Positions 41,714 to 51,819 are shown, numbered from the stretch's first letter. The stretch is DNA of 64,000 nt from Pelagibacteraceae bacterium AG-313-A04 (GCA_003284275.1 QBVU01000001.1:62001-126000), one strand, 5' to 3'. Notes: generated from the letters alone by a model not told the origin. Numbers and translations: made by a program.

Positions 41714-44700
41714 ATGGCTCAGAATATTTCAGTCCCAGATATAGGTGATTTTAAAGACGTTGAGGTCATAGAAGTTTTAGTTAAACCTGGAGACCAAATA
41801 AACAAGAATGATCCTATTGTTACAATCGAGAGTGATAAGTCAAGCGTGGAAATACCCTCTCCTGCTGCTGGAGAAATTAAAGATTTAAAAGTTAAAATTG
41901 GAGATAAAGTTTCTGAGGGAAGCGTATTAGCAACAATAGAAAATGGTCAAGCTGCATCAGCTCCAAAAGAAAAAAAAATTGAAAAAGAAGTTCAAACTCA
42001 AGAAAAACCAAAAACTAATGGCGAGGTAAATCAGGTAAGACAAGTTAAGAAAGTCTTTGCTGAACCAGCCTCAAAAGATGATATCGATCCTATTGAAACA
42101 AATGAATGGATAGACTCGCTAAATTCAGTCATTGAAAATGACGGTTCTTCACGAGCAAGTTACTTATTGAACAAAGTTGTCGATCAAGCTTATAAATCTG
42201 GTCTTGTTCTTCCGGATACTAGGACAACGCCTTACATTAATACTATTCCGCCAGAGGCTGAGATTAAGTCGCCCGGTGATCAAAATATTGAAAAAAAAAT
42301 ACGAGCATATGTAAGGTGGAACGCAGCAGCTATGGTTGTAAAGGCTAATAAAAAAAGTCCTGAACTGGGAGGTCACATCGGTACTTTTGCTTCTGCTGCA
42401 ACACTTTACGATGTGGGAATGAATCATTTTTGGAGAGCAAAGAATAACAAATTTGGTGGAGATTTGATTTATTTTCAAGGGCACTCGGCGCCAGGAATGT
42501 ACGCCAGAGCTTTCTTAGAAGGAAGACTTACTTCAAAACAACTAGACGGTTTTAGACAAGAAGTGAATAAAGGAGGTTTGTCCTCATATCCACACCCTTG
42601 GTTGATGCCAAAATTCTGGCAGTTTCCAACTGTATCTATGGGTCTTGGACCTATCATGGCTATCTATCAAGCCAGATTTTTAAAATATCTTATCAATAGA
42701 GGATTAATTAAAGATGAGGGAAGAAAAATTTGGGTATTTCTTGGTGATGGTGAAATGGATGAGCCGGAGTCACTTGGTGCAATTGGTTTAGCTGCTCGTG
42801 AAAAATTAGATAATTTGATTTTTGTTGTAAATTGTAATTTGCAAAGACTGGATGGACCTGTTCGAGGAAATGGTAAAATTATTCAGGAACTAGAGGGTAG
42901 CTTTAGAGGTTCGGGTTGGAATGTAATAAAAGTTATTTGGGGATCATACTGGGATCAATTATTAGCTAAAGATAAAACGGGTCTTCTTATAAAGAGGATG
43001 AATGAATGCGTAGATGGAGAATATCAAGCGTTTAAGGCTAAGGGTGGTTCGTATGTTAGAGAAAAGTTTTTTGGAAAATATCCTGAGCTTACTGAGCTTG
43101 TTTCTTCATTAACAGATAAAGATATTTGGAGATTAAATAGAGGTGGCCATGATCCTCACAAAGTTTATGCAGCTTACTCAGCTGCGATGCAGAATACTGG
43201 GTCACCTACAGTTGTCCTAGCAAAAACTATCAAAGGATATGGAATGGGTAAAACAGGTGAGAGTGTAAATACAACTCACCAGCAAAAAAAATTAGATGAA
43301 GAAGATCTATTGTATTATAGAGATAGGTTTAAAGTTCCGCTTACGGATAAACAAGTCAAGAATATAGAATATTATAAACCAGACGAAAATTCTGAAGAGA
43401 TAAAATATTTAAAAGAAAAGAGAATGAAACTTGGAGGGTTTATTCCTGAGAGATCTTCTTTTGCTAAACAAATTAAAGCTCCACCAAAAGATATTTTTGA
43501 TGCTTTTATGAAATCAACTAACAAAAAAGAAATGTCTACGACAATGGCTTTAGTTAGAATGATGACTGCACTGCTTAGAGATAAAAATGTTGCTCCAAGA
43601 TTAGTACCAATCATCCCTGACGAAGCGAGGACTTTTGGAATGGAGGGTTTCTTTCAGAAAATTGGAATTTATGCACATGAAGGACAGAAATATGAACCAG
43701 TGGACTCTGAACAATTAAGTTCATATCGAGAAGATAAAAGTGGTCAAGTTTTAGAAGAAGGTATTAATGAATCTGGGGCAATGTCATCTTGGATTGCAGC
43801 TGGAACCGCTTACACTAATCACGATATTGAAATGATACCTGTATATATTTTCTATTCAATGTTTGGATTCCAAAGAGTTGGGGATTTAGCATGGGCAGCT
43901 GGTGACTCTCAAGCTAGAGGGTTCTTAATTGGAGCAACAGCTGGAAGAACCACATTAGCTGGAGAAGGATTACAACACCAGGACGGACACAGCCAATTAT
44001 TGGCATCAAATATTCCAAACTGCATTAGTTATGATCCAACATTTGCTTATGAGATGGCAACAATATTTAGAGAAGGCTTAAGAAGAATGCATGAAAAGAA
44101 AGAGAATGTCTTCTACTACATCACTGCAATGAATGAAAACTACTCTCATCCAGAAAAACCTAAAGGTTGTGATGATGGAATCCTAAAAGGTATGTACTTA
44201 TTCAAAGAAGGAAAAAATAAAGGAAAAACTAAAGTTCAATTATTAGGTTCAGGAACAATTTTAAGAGAAATCATAGCTGCTTCTGAAATCTTATCAAAAG
44301 AATATAATATAGATGCAGACATTTGGAGCGTAACGAGTTTTAATGAATTAAGAAGAGATGGAATGGAAACTGAAAGATTGAATCTTTTAAATCCAAATAA
44401 AAAGCCAAAAAAATCTTACGTTCAAGAATGTTTGTCTAAAAGAGATGGACCAATCATAGCAGCTTCTGATTATACTAGAGCATTCACAGATCAGATAAGA
44501 CCCTACACTGACAAGAAGTTTTACTCATTTGGAACAGATGGATATGGAAGAAGCGATACTAGAAAAAATTTAAGAAAATTTTTTGAGGTAGATAAAGAGC
44601 ATATAGTAGCCTTTACCTTAAGCGCATTAGCAAAAGAGCAGCTTGTTGGCTCTGAGGAAGCAGAAAAAGCAATAAAAAAATATAAGATAGACAAAGAGAA

Positions 44701-44722
44701 AGATTTTCCAGCGAATTTATAA
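41714..44722 (+). CDS. aceE: Pyruvate dehydrogenase E1 (homodimeric type) with N-terminal lipoyl domain
   Basis: N-terminal lipoyl domain with ESDKSSVEIPSP (K42), linker, then AceE: NEWIDSLNSVIENDG, GHIGTFASAATLYDVGMNHFWRA, FLGDGEMDEPES. Confidence 0.95.
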   Translation: MAQNISVPDIGDFKDVEVIEVLVKPGDQINKNDPIVTIESDKSSVEIPSPAAGEIKDLKVKIGDKVSEGSVLATIENGQAASAPKEKKIEKEVQTQEKPKTNGEVNQVRQVKKVFAEPASKDDIDPIETNEWIDSLNSVIENDGSSRASYLLNKVVDQAYKSGLVLPDTRTTPYINTIPPEAEIKSPGDQNIEKKIRAYVRWNAAAMVVKANKKSPELGGHIGTFASAATLYDVGMNHFWRAKNNKFGGDLIYFQGHSAPGMYARAFLEGRLTSKQLDGFRQEVNKGGLSSYPHPWLMPKFWQFPTVSMGLGPIMAIYQARFLKYLINRGLIKDEGRKIWVFLGDGEMDEPESLGAIGLAAREKLDNLIFVVNCNLQRLDGPVRGNGKIIQELEGSFRGSGWNVIKVIWGSYWDQLLAKDKTGLLIKRMNECVDGEYQAFKAKGGSYVREKFFGKYPELTELVSSLTDKDIWRLNRGGHDPHKVYAAYSAAMQNTGSPTVVLAKTIKGYGMGKTGESVNTTHQQKKLDEEDLLYYRDRFKVPLTDKQVKNIEYYKPDENSEEIKYLKEKRMKLGGFIPERSSFAKQIKAPPKDIFDAFMKSTNKKEMSTTMALVRMMTALLRDKNVAPRLVPIIPDEARTFGMEGFFQKIGIYAHEGQKYEPVDSEQLSSYREDKSGQVLEEGINESGAMSSWIAAGTAYTNHDIEMIPVYIFYSMFGFQRVGDLAWAAGDSQARGFLIGATAGRTTLAGEGLQHQDGHSQLLASNIPNCISYDPTFAYEMATIFREGLRRMHEKKENVFYYITAMNENYSHPEKPKGCDDGILKGMYLFKEGKNKGKTKVQLLGSGTILREIIAASEILSKEYNIDADIWSVTSFNELRRDGMETERLNLLNPNKKPKKSYVQECLSKRDGPIIAASDYTRAFTDQIRPYTDKKFYSFGTDGYGRSDTRKNLRKFFEVDKEHIVAFTLSALAKEQLVGSEEAEKAIKKYKIDKEKDFPANL

Positions 44723-44723
44723 A

Positions 44724-45986
44724 ATGACAATTCAAAAAATTTTAGTTCCAGATATGGGTGACTTTAAAGATGTAGAAGTCATTGAGGTTCTTGTTAAAAA
44801 AGGTCAAGTTATTAAAAAAAATGATTCTTTAATAACTTTAGAAAGTGACAAATCAAGTGTTGAGGTGCCGTCTACTTACGAAGGTAAGATAGAAAAAATT
44901 AATGTTTCTGTAGGTGATAAAATTAACAAAGGGGATTTAATTCTTACTTTAGAGTCAAAGCAGGAAACAAATGAGCCTGTAAAAGAAAAATCTAAAAAAG
45001 AACCTGTAAATGAAAAAAAACAAAACGAAGTAGTTCAGGTACAACAGCAACAGCCTGCACCTAGTGTTCCTGCTTCAGGGAAAAGTTCTGCAAGTCCAAA
45101 AATAAGAAAGTTTGCAAGAGAGCTAGGAACAGATATTTCTAAAATTTCTGGCACACAACGTGCTGGGAGAGTTTCGGCCGAAGATGTTAAAAATTTTGTA
45201 AGATCTCAAGTTACAGTTTCTCAAGGTGAGGTACAAAAAAAAGAAGTTGCCAAATATGTAGAAGAATATTCTCACGAGGAATTTGGCGAAATAACAACGC
45301 AAGATCTACCACGTGTTAAGAAGCTTTCAGGTCCCCATTTAGTCAGATCATGGACAGAAATTCCTCACGTCACACAACATGATGAAATAGATGTTACTGA
45401 CATGGAGCAGTTTAGGAATTCTTTATATGATTATTATACCGGTGAAAAAATTAAAGTAACTCCTCTCGCATTTATTGCAAAAGCCTTAGTGAGTGCTCTA
45501 AAAGAATTTCCAAACTTTAACGCATCATTAAATCCTGAGAGTAATAAAATCATTTATAAAAAATATTTTCATATTGGTTTTGCTGTTGACACTCCCCACG
45601 GTCTAATGGTTCCTAAATTAAGAAACGTTGATCAAATGAGTATTCAAAAAATTGGGGAAGAGCTTAGAAATACAAGTCAACTTTGTAGGGAACTTAAAAT
45701 CGATAAAAAAGAATTTTTTGGAGGATCGATGACTATCTCGAGTTTAGGAGGAATTGGTGGAACGCATTTTACGCCCATCATCAATCCTCCAGAAGTAGCA
45801 ATTTTAGGTGTTGGAAAAACTTTCGATCGCCTTGTAAAAGAAAAAAATCAAATAGTTTCTAAAAAGATACTTCCAATATCTCTATCTTATGATCACAGAT
45901 TAATAGATGGAGCAGAAGGAGCTAGATTTTGTGTCTACCTTGGAAAATGTCTTGGAAAAGATTTTGCCTTTAAGCTTGCTGTTTAG
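44724..45986 (+). CDS. aceF: Pyruvate dehydrogenase E2 (dihydrolipoyllysine acetyltransferase)
   Basis: One lipoyl domain (ESDKSSVEVPS), peripheral subunit-binding domain, catalytic LSYDHRLIDGAEGARF. Confidence 0.95.
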   Translation: MTIQKILVPDMGDFKDVEVIEVLVKKGQVIKKNDSLITLESDKSSVEVPSTYEGKIEKINVSVGDKINKGDLILTLESKQETNEPVKEKSKKEPVNEKKQNEVVQVQQQQPAPSVPASGKSSASPKIRKFARELGTDISKISGTQRAGRVSAEDVKNFVRSQVTVSQGEVQKKEVAKYVEEYSHEEFGEITTQDLPRVKKLSGPHLVRSWTEIPHVTQHDEIDVTDMEQFRNSLYDYYTGEKIKVTPLAFIAKALVSALKEFPNFNASLNPESNKIIYKKYFHIGFAVDTPHGLMVPKLRNVDQMSIQKIGEELRNTSQLCRELKIDKKEFFGGSMTISSLGGIGGTHFTPIINPPEVAILGVGKTFDRLVKEKNQIVSKKILPISLSYDHRLIDGAEGARFCVYLGKCLGKDFAFKLAV

Positions 45987-46010
45987 ATCTTCTTAAACTA
46001 TTAACCCCTG

Positions 46011-46913
46011 ATGGATAAAAAATCGTTCTCACTTATCTGTGCTATTGTTACGTCCGTTCTTTGGGGGTCAGCTTTTGTGGCGCAAGACATGGGCATGGAT
46101 TTTATAGGACCTCATACTTTTAATGTAGGAAGATTTTTAATAGGATTTTTAACTTTACTTCCTTTCTTTTTCATTTTTGAATTTAAAAATATAAATTTCA
46201 AACGACTTGATAAAAGAAAAATAGCTTATTTTTTATTTTACTTAGGATTTGTTTTAGCCATAGGCCAAGAACTGCAACAGATTTCTTTAATCTATACTGA
46301 TGTAGCTAATACTGGAGTTTTCACCGTTTTTTATGTTTTGGTTGTTCCGGTAATTTCTTATTTTATCTTTTCAAAAAAAATGCATTGGTCTATTTGGCCT
46401 TCGGTTTTTATCTGTATACTTGGAGGCTTACTTCTAAGCGAACTAAATAATTATTCAGTAAGGTTGGGTGATACTCTAGGAGTCTTAAGCGCCTTTTGTT
46501 GGGGAGTTCATATTTTGTTAATAAGGAAAACAATTGAAATGTTTAACTTTCCTATAACTATAGCAATGTCTCAATGTTTTGTTGCATGCCTAGTTTTAAT
46601 TGGCCCAATGTTTTACTTCGAAGATCCAACGTTTAACAATTTTTTAAAAGACTCATACGAAGTTTTATATGTCGGTATTTTATCAAGTGGACTCGCCTTT
46701 TTATTACAAACATATAGTTTGCAAAATATATCTCCAGCACCTGCTGCGATAGTCTTCTCGTTGGAAGGTGTGTTCGCAGCGATTTTGGCATGGCTAATAT
46801 TAGACCAATTCTTAAATGAAATTAAAATTTTAGGAATATTTTTAATACTGGCTGCTGTAATTTTCTCACAACTAATGCCAATATATGATAAGAAAAATTA
46901 TGGACGAAACTAA
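46011..46913 (+). CDS. EamA/DMT family transporter
   Basis: Ten-TM-like; VTSVLWGSAFVAQDMG and ISPAPAAIVFSLEGVFAAILAWLIL. Confidence 0.88.
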   Translation: MDKKSFSLICAIVTSVLWGSAFVAQDMGMDFIGPHTFNVGRFLIGFLTLLPFFFIFEFKNINFKRLDKRKIAYFLFYLGFVLAIGQELQQISLIYTDVANTGVFTVFYVLVVPVISYFIFSKKMHWSIWPSVFICILGGLLLSELNNYSVRLGDTLGVLSAFCWGVHILLIRKTIEMFNFPITIAMSQCFVACLVLIGPMFYFEDPTFNNFLKDSYEVLYVGILSSGLAFLLQTYSLQNISPAPAAIVFSLEGVFAAILAWLILDQFLNEIKILGIFLILAAVIFSQLMPIYDKKNYGRN

Positions 46914-47277
46914 TAAAGGTTTTATGAAACATTTGGGTGGTCTGGAATTAAAACAGATCAGCGATACTCAATACGAATTTATAGTTGAAGTGAAAGAAAT
47001 GCATTTAAACACTGGAAAAATTGCTCATGGTGGTTTTCTTGCAACCATTGCTGACACAGGAATGGGAACCGCTGCTCATAGAGTAGCGGGAGATAAAAGG
47101 TGCGTAACAATAAATTTAGATATGAAATTTATTTCTGCAGGTAAGTTAGGTGACAAGCTTAAAGGAGATGTAAAAATTTTAAAGAAAACAAATACTCTTG
47201 TCTTTATCTCTTGTGAAATTTCAAATTCTAGCGACATAGTTACCTCTGCAAGTGGTACTTGGAAAATACTAAAATAG
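46885..47277 (+). CDS. PaaI-like hotdog thioesterase
   Basis: KIAHGGFLATIADTGMGTAAHR; ATG at 46900 is a possible alternative start. Confidence 0.85.
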   Translation: MIRKIMDETNKGFMKHLGGLELKQISDTQYEFIVEVKEMHLNTGKIAHGGFLATIADTGMGTAAHRVAGDKRCVTINLDMKFISAGKLGDKLKGDVKILKKTNTLVFISCEISNSSDIVTSASGTWKILK

Positions 47278-47283
47278 TAACTA

Positions 47284-48735
47284 ATGCACACAAAAACTGT
47301 TTTAGTTTCTGCTCTACTCTCTTTTTTTATATTTAATAAAGCATCAGCAAATTTTTTTAAGAATATAACAAACTTAATTGAGGGAAATTATGAAAGCCTT
47401 AGGTACGGAATATCAGTTGCTGATGTAGATAACAATGGAACCTATGAGTTTATAGTAGCGGGTTTTGGAAGTGAGAATTTAGCCCTCTCCTATAAAAATA
47501 ATAAGTTGATAAATATTATAGAGGATGAAAAATTTACTGATAAAAAAAGTTTTACTATCGGAGTTGCTGCGTGTGATATTGACTCCGATGGATATGAAGA
47601 AATTTATTTTCTTAATACAGACACATACAGTGGTGAAAAAAAATATTCTGATAGACTAATAGATCTAAAAAATAAAAAATTTTTTGATATTTTCGAACAG
47701 AAAAGAAATCAATTAGATTTAAATTTTACAGCCGGTCGTTCGGTAGTTTGTGTAGATAGAAAAGGAAATGGAAAATTTGGAATTTACGTTGCTAATTATG
47801 GTGGCCCTACAAGATTCTATGAAAAATTTAAAGGGAGAATTGCTGATAGAGCAACAGAGTTTGGATTAGATAAAATAACTGGCGGAAGAGCAGTTATTGC
47901 AGGCCATATTCTATCAGACAATATTGATATTTTTGCTGCGAATGAAAGGGGAGTTAATTTTTTGTATAAAAATGTTGATGGTACTTTCTATGATGTTGCC
48001 TCAAGCTACGACGTTTTAGACCCCTATGAAAATGGAAGAGGAACAGCTCTAAGTGATGTTTTATACAGAGGACAGTTAGATATAGTGAGTGGTAATTGGG
48101 ACGGAGAGCATAGAATTTTTGTAAAAAAAGAAAATACTTATAAGGACATTGCTAAAGGAAATTTTAAAACACCCTCCAAAATAAGAACAGTAATATCTGC
48201 AGATTTTGATAATGACGGTTACGATGAAATCTTTTTAAATAACATCGGAAAACCAAATAAATTATTTAAAATTAAAGAAAACGGGGAGTTAAAAGAAATT
48301 GATTTAGCAATTAATTCTGAACCTAATGGACTTGGTACTGGTGCAGCTGTAGCAGATATCGATAAAGATGGTATTTTAGAATTATTAATCTCACATGGAG
48401 AAACTGGGAACCAAATACTTACTCTTTATAAAGCTGATATAAAAAAAAGTAATAACTTTTTAAGAATAAAACCATTAAATAAAAATGGTGCACCGGCAAG
48501 AGGTGCTACGGTAACGCTTACTTCTAATTTAAGAGAGCACTCAAAAACAATTGATGCAGGATCAGGATATTTATGTCAAATGGAGCCTGTTGCTCATTAT
48601 GGACTTCGGGAAGGTGAAAACGATTTTAAAGTTTCAATTAAGTGGACAAACGGAAAGACTAATATTTATAAAATTACAAAAACCGGTAAGACTTATATTT
48701 TCAAACAAAGTAAGATGACTATCTCGCCATCTTAA
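47284..48735 (+). CDS. Secreted FG-GAP/VCBS repeat protein with ASPIC/UnbV-like C-terminus
   Basis: Signal peptide; DVDNNGTYEFIVAG, DIDSDGYEEIYF, DFDNDGYDEIFLNN repeats; GAPARGATVTLTS...SIKWTNGKTN. Confidence 0.85.
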   Translation: MHTKTVLVSALLSFFIFNKASANFFKNITNLIEGNYESLRYGISVADVDNNGTYEFIVAGFGSENLALSYKNNKLINIIEDEKFTDKKSFTIGVAACDIDSDGYEEIYFLNTDTYSGEKKYSDRLIDLKNKKFFDIFEQKRNQLDLNFTAGRSVVCVDRKGNGKFGIYVANYGGPTRFYEKFKGRIADRATEFGLDKITGGRAVIAGHILSDNIDIFAANERGVNFLYKNVDGTFYDVASSYDVLDPYENGRGTALSDVLYRGQLDIVSGNWDGEHRIFVKKENTYKDIAKGNFKTPSKIRTVISADFDNDGYDEIFLNNIGKPNKLFKIKENGELKEIDLAINSEPNGLGTGAAVADIDKDGILELLISHGETGNQILTLYKADIKKSNNFLRIKPLNKNGAPARGATVTLTSNLREHSKTIDAGSGYLCQMEPVAHYGLREGENDFKVSIKWTNGKTNIYKITKTGKTYIFKQSKMTISPS

Positions 48736-49417
48736 TAAATATATCACCCATTCCAATATTCATTTCCTCTAAAGGAATATCATTTTTGAAAGCACAGAAT
48801 TTTCCGGTGATTTCATTAGACTCTATTTTTTTAATATCTGCTTTTTGACATTTTCTTGCTTCGTATAAAATTCCTATTACTAACTTATTATCAACCACAT
48901 GAACTTCTTCTTTATTTAACTTTTGACCATTACAGAAATAATTTCTGTTTACTTCTTTTGGAAAATCTTTTTTTGTGCATGGATTATCTATTAAGAGGAC
49001 ATCAATCGTTTTTGGGCCATCCTTAAATTTATGTTTGATTTTTTTAACCTTAGTGTAATTCATGAGGTCACAAGAACATGGCCAACAACATCTGTAAAGT
49101 TCACCACAAATATTTTTTTGAGTCCTTAATTCTTTGACAAAAATAAAATCTGGTTTTTCTCCCGGATTAATTAATGAACCTGATACGGGACAATATAATT
49201 TATTATACTCAATAAATTCTTCATATGTTAAATCTTGGTCAATTAAATATTTAAAAAATCTTGGTCCAGCTGCATTTCTATTACTGTCTGGAAAAATTTT
49301 GGTCCAATTTTTAACAAGATTTTCATAGTAAAATTTTTTTTGCTGAAAGTTAGTCTCAGAAAAACTTAATGATATTAATAAAAAATATATTAAATTTATC
49401 ATTAAAATGAATTTCAT
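48719..49417 (-). CDS. Secreted Cys-rich hypothetical protein
   Basis: Signal peptide; CGELYRCCWPCSCDLMNYTKV cluster. Confidence 0.7.
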   Translation of the reverse strand: MKFILMINLIYFLLISLSFSETNFQQKKFYYENLVKNWTKIFPDSNRNAAGPRFFKYLIDQDLTYEEFIEYNKLYCPVSGSLINPGEKPDFIFVKELRTQKNICGELYRCCWPCSCDLMNYTKVKKIKHKFKDGPKTIDVLLIDNPCTKKDFPKEVNRNYFCNGQKLNKEEVHVVDNKLVIGILYEARKCQKADIKKIESNEITGKFCAFKNDIPLEEMNIGMGDIFIKMAR

Positions 49418-49438
49418 TTATTTATTTAATTAAATTTT

Positions 49439-49461
49439 GAAAAAAAAGCACTGCGCTTTTA
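49439..49461 (-). terminator. Rho-independent terminator overlapping the permease stop codon
   Basis: Minus strand TAAAAGC-GCAGT-GCTTTTTTTT; the TAA stop is part of the stem. Confidence 0.7.
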
Positions 49462-51795
49462 TGATGCTCTTAAGGATTTATTCCTAGAGTTTATGAAACC
49501 AAATATAAGGAGGGAAATTAAAGCAAAAGGATAAACAATAGCTTTATTCGGTCTTTCTGGATTTTCAATTTTAAAATTACTTATAATGTCACCCATTTGA
49601 ATACCAGATTTTTTTGCCTCCCCTTTCCAATTTAATTTATCAACAGTAAGTTGGTCATTCTGATCTACTAATGTCACTCCGTATTCTTCAAGATTGTAAT
49701 CATTTTCAAACTTTCCTTTATCAATAACAAATAATTTATATCTTTCGCCGTATTCAGTAACTCGAGTTACTTTTATGTGAACTTCTTTTGAAGGATCAAA
49801 AGACAAATTTTGAATACTTTCTGCTGAAAGTTTTTGTTCGTTAAATTTTGGATAGAATTTACCTAGTACATAGTCTGGAGCTAAAAAAGATAAAGATATG
49901 ATTAAAAAAGCTATAGTTTCGTACCACCTTAATTTATTTATGAACCATTGTTGGGTTGCTGCAGTAAAAACTAAAATACCAATTAGAGAAGTTGTTATTA
50001 CTAGTAAAGCTTGCCAGATACTGTCTACCCCTATTAATAAAAGTTCATGGTTAAATAAGAAGACGATCGGTAAAATTCCTGTTCTTAAACTATACCAAAT
50101 AGCTTGAAGCCCTGTTCTTAAAGGATCTCCACCAGATATTGCGGCGGCTGCATAAGATGCTAAACCAACAGGAGGTGTAACATCGGCCATCAGTCCAAAA
50201 TAAAATACAAATAAGTGAACAGCTATTAACGGAAAAATAAACCCTGAAGCATTTCCAACGTCTACTAAAACTGTAGCCATTAGTGAAGCCACTACCACAT
50301 AGTTTGCGGTTGTGGGAAGACCCATTCCTAGAAGCAAACAAAGAATAATAGTTAATAAAATTAATATAATTACATTGTCCCTTGCTATTGTCTCAATGAC
50401 TATAATCAAATTTGTGCTTAATCCTGTAGAACCGACTGCTCCTACTATTATGCCTGCGGTCGCAATCGCAATTCCAACTCCAACCATATTGATTGCTCCT
50501 TTTTGAAGTCCTACAATTGTTTGATTCCACCACTCTATAAGGCCGGTTTTATAATCTGAGTTTTTGATAATACGATTTATCAAATTCACTATAATTAAAG
50601 AAATCGTAGCGTAAAAAATTGAAAAACCAGCAGTATATCGCATGTAAACAAGTAAAAAAATTAAAACAAAAATTGGAATCAGAAAGTGTAATCCAGACAA
50701 AAAGGTTCTTTTTAAATGAGGGACGTCAGCATCATCCATTCCTTTAAGGCCTAATTTAAGAGCCTCTAAATGAGATATATAAAATAGAGCGATATAAGAA
50801 ATTATAGCTGGTAAAAAAGCATGTTTGACAACTTCAAAATAAGTAACGCCTATAAAACTTGCCATAACGAAAGCCGCGGCTCCCATAACTGGTGGCATAA
50901 TTTGTCCGTTTACAGATGATGAAACTTCAATTGCTCCGGCTTTCTCTTGAGAGAAACCAGTTTTTTTCATTATAGGAATTGTAAAGGTTCCGGTAGTAAC
51001 GGTATTAGCGATTGAAGAGCCTGAAATCATCCCTGTCATTCCAGATCCTAAAATAGCTGCCTTAGCAGGTCCCCCTCTCATTTTTCCCACCATGGCGAAT
51101 GCTAAATCTAAAAAATATTTTCCTCCACCTGCTGTTTCAAGTAACGCTCCAAAGAGTACGAATAAAAATATGAAATCTACTGAAACACCTATAGGTATTC
51201 CAAAAATTGCCTCTTGATCAAACCATTGAAATCCAACTAATCTTTTTACAGATAGACCTCCATGAGAAATGATATCAGGTGCATATTTTCCAAAATAAGA
51301 GAATAAAAGAAAGCAGATAGCGATTATCACCAAAGGTAAACCTATTGCTCTCCTTGTTGCTTCTAAAAGTATTAAAATACCAATCGCACCAATTATAAGT
51401 TCTACTGGGACTTTATATCCAAAAATATCTTTGACTAAGAGAATACCTCCTCTATTAACAAGATCATCGTAGAAAAAGTAAATATAAAGACAGCAGAATG
51501 CAGCGACTATACTTATTAAGATATCAAAAGCTGATATTTTTTTTCCTCTTACCATAGGAAAAATTAAAAATGTTAATGTTAAAGCAAATCCTAAATGTAT
51601 TGCTCTAGCAGGTAAACCTTTGAACATACCGAAATTAAACCAGAAAGGAAAAGGGGAAGCATACCAAAGTTGAAATAAAGTCCAAAGAATAGCTATTCCA
51701 AAAACTATCTTTAAATGAATACCTGATAAATTTCTTGTTGGTGAAATATCTTCTTGAATTTTGTCTTTAATCTTACTTTGAATAGATTGATTCAT
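49459..51795 (-). CDS. TRAP transporter fused permease (TAXI-associated)
   Basis: GGPAKAAILGSGMTGMISGSSIANTVTTGTFTIPIMKKTGF; LGMGLPTTANYVVVASLMA; C-terminal extra domain. Confidence 0.93.
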   Translation of the reverse strand: MNQSIQSKIKDKIQEDISPTRNLSGIHLKIVFGIAILWTLFQLWYASPFPFWFNFGMFKGLPARAIHLGFALTLTFLIFPMVRGKKISAFDILISIVAAFCCLYIYFFYDDLVNRGGILLVKDIFGYKVPVELIIGAIGILILLEATRRAIGLPLVIIAICFLLFSYFGKYAPDIISHGGLSVKRLVGFQWFDQEAIFGIPIGVSVDFIFLFVLFGALLETAGGGKYFLDLAFAMVGKMRGGPAKAAILGSGMTGMISGSSIANTVTTGTFTIPIMKKTGFSQEKAGAIEVSSSVNGQIMPPVMGAAAFVMASFIGVTYFEVVKHAFLPAIISYIALFYISHLEALKLGLKGMDDADVPHLKRTFLSGLHFLIPIFVLIFLLVYMRYTAGFSIFYATISLIIVNLINRIIKNSDYKTGLIEWWNQTIVGLQKGAINMVGVGIAIATAGIIVGAVGSTGLSTNLIIVIETIARDNVIILILLTIILCLLLGMGLPTTANYVVVASLMATVLVDVGNASGFIFPLIAVHLFVFYFGLMADVTPPVGLASYAAAAISGGDPLRTGLQAIWYSLRTGILPIVFLFNHELLLIGVDSIWQALLVITTSLIGILVFTAATQQWFINKLRWYETIAFLIISLSFLAPDYVLGKFYPKFNEQKLSAESIQNLSFDPSKEVHIKVTRVTEYGERYKLFVIDKGKFENDYNLEEYGVTLVDQNDQLTVDKLNWKGEAKKSGIQMGDIISNFKIENPERPNKAIVYPFALISLLIFGFINSRNKSLRAS

Positions 51796-51819
51796 TTCAC
51801 TTAAGATACATTATTCTAA

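Noticed and set aside
42164-42484. 106-aa minus ORF in aceE
   Set aside because: Antisense to strongly conserved AceE sequence, low-complexity translation.
50090-50341. 83-aa same-strand ORF inside the TRAP permease
   Set aside because: Out-of-frame reading of conserved permease; no start context.
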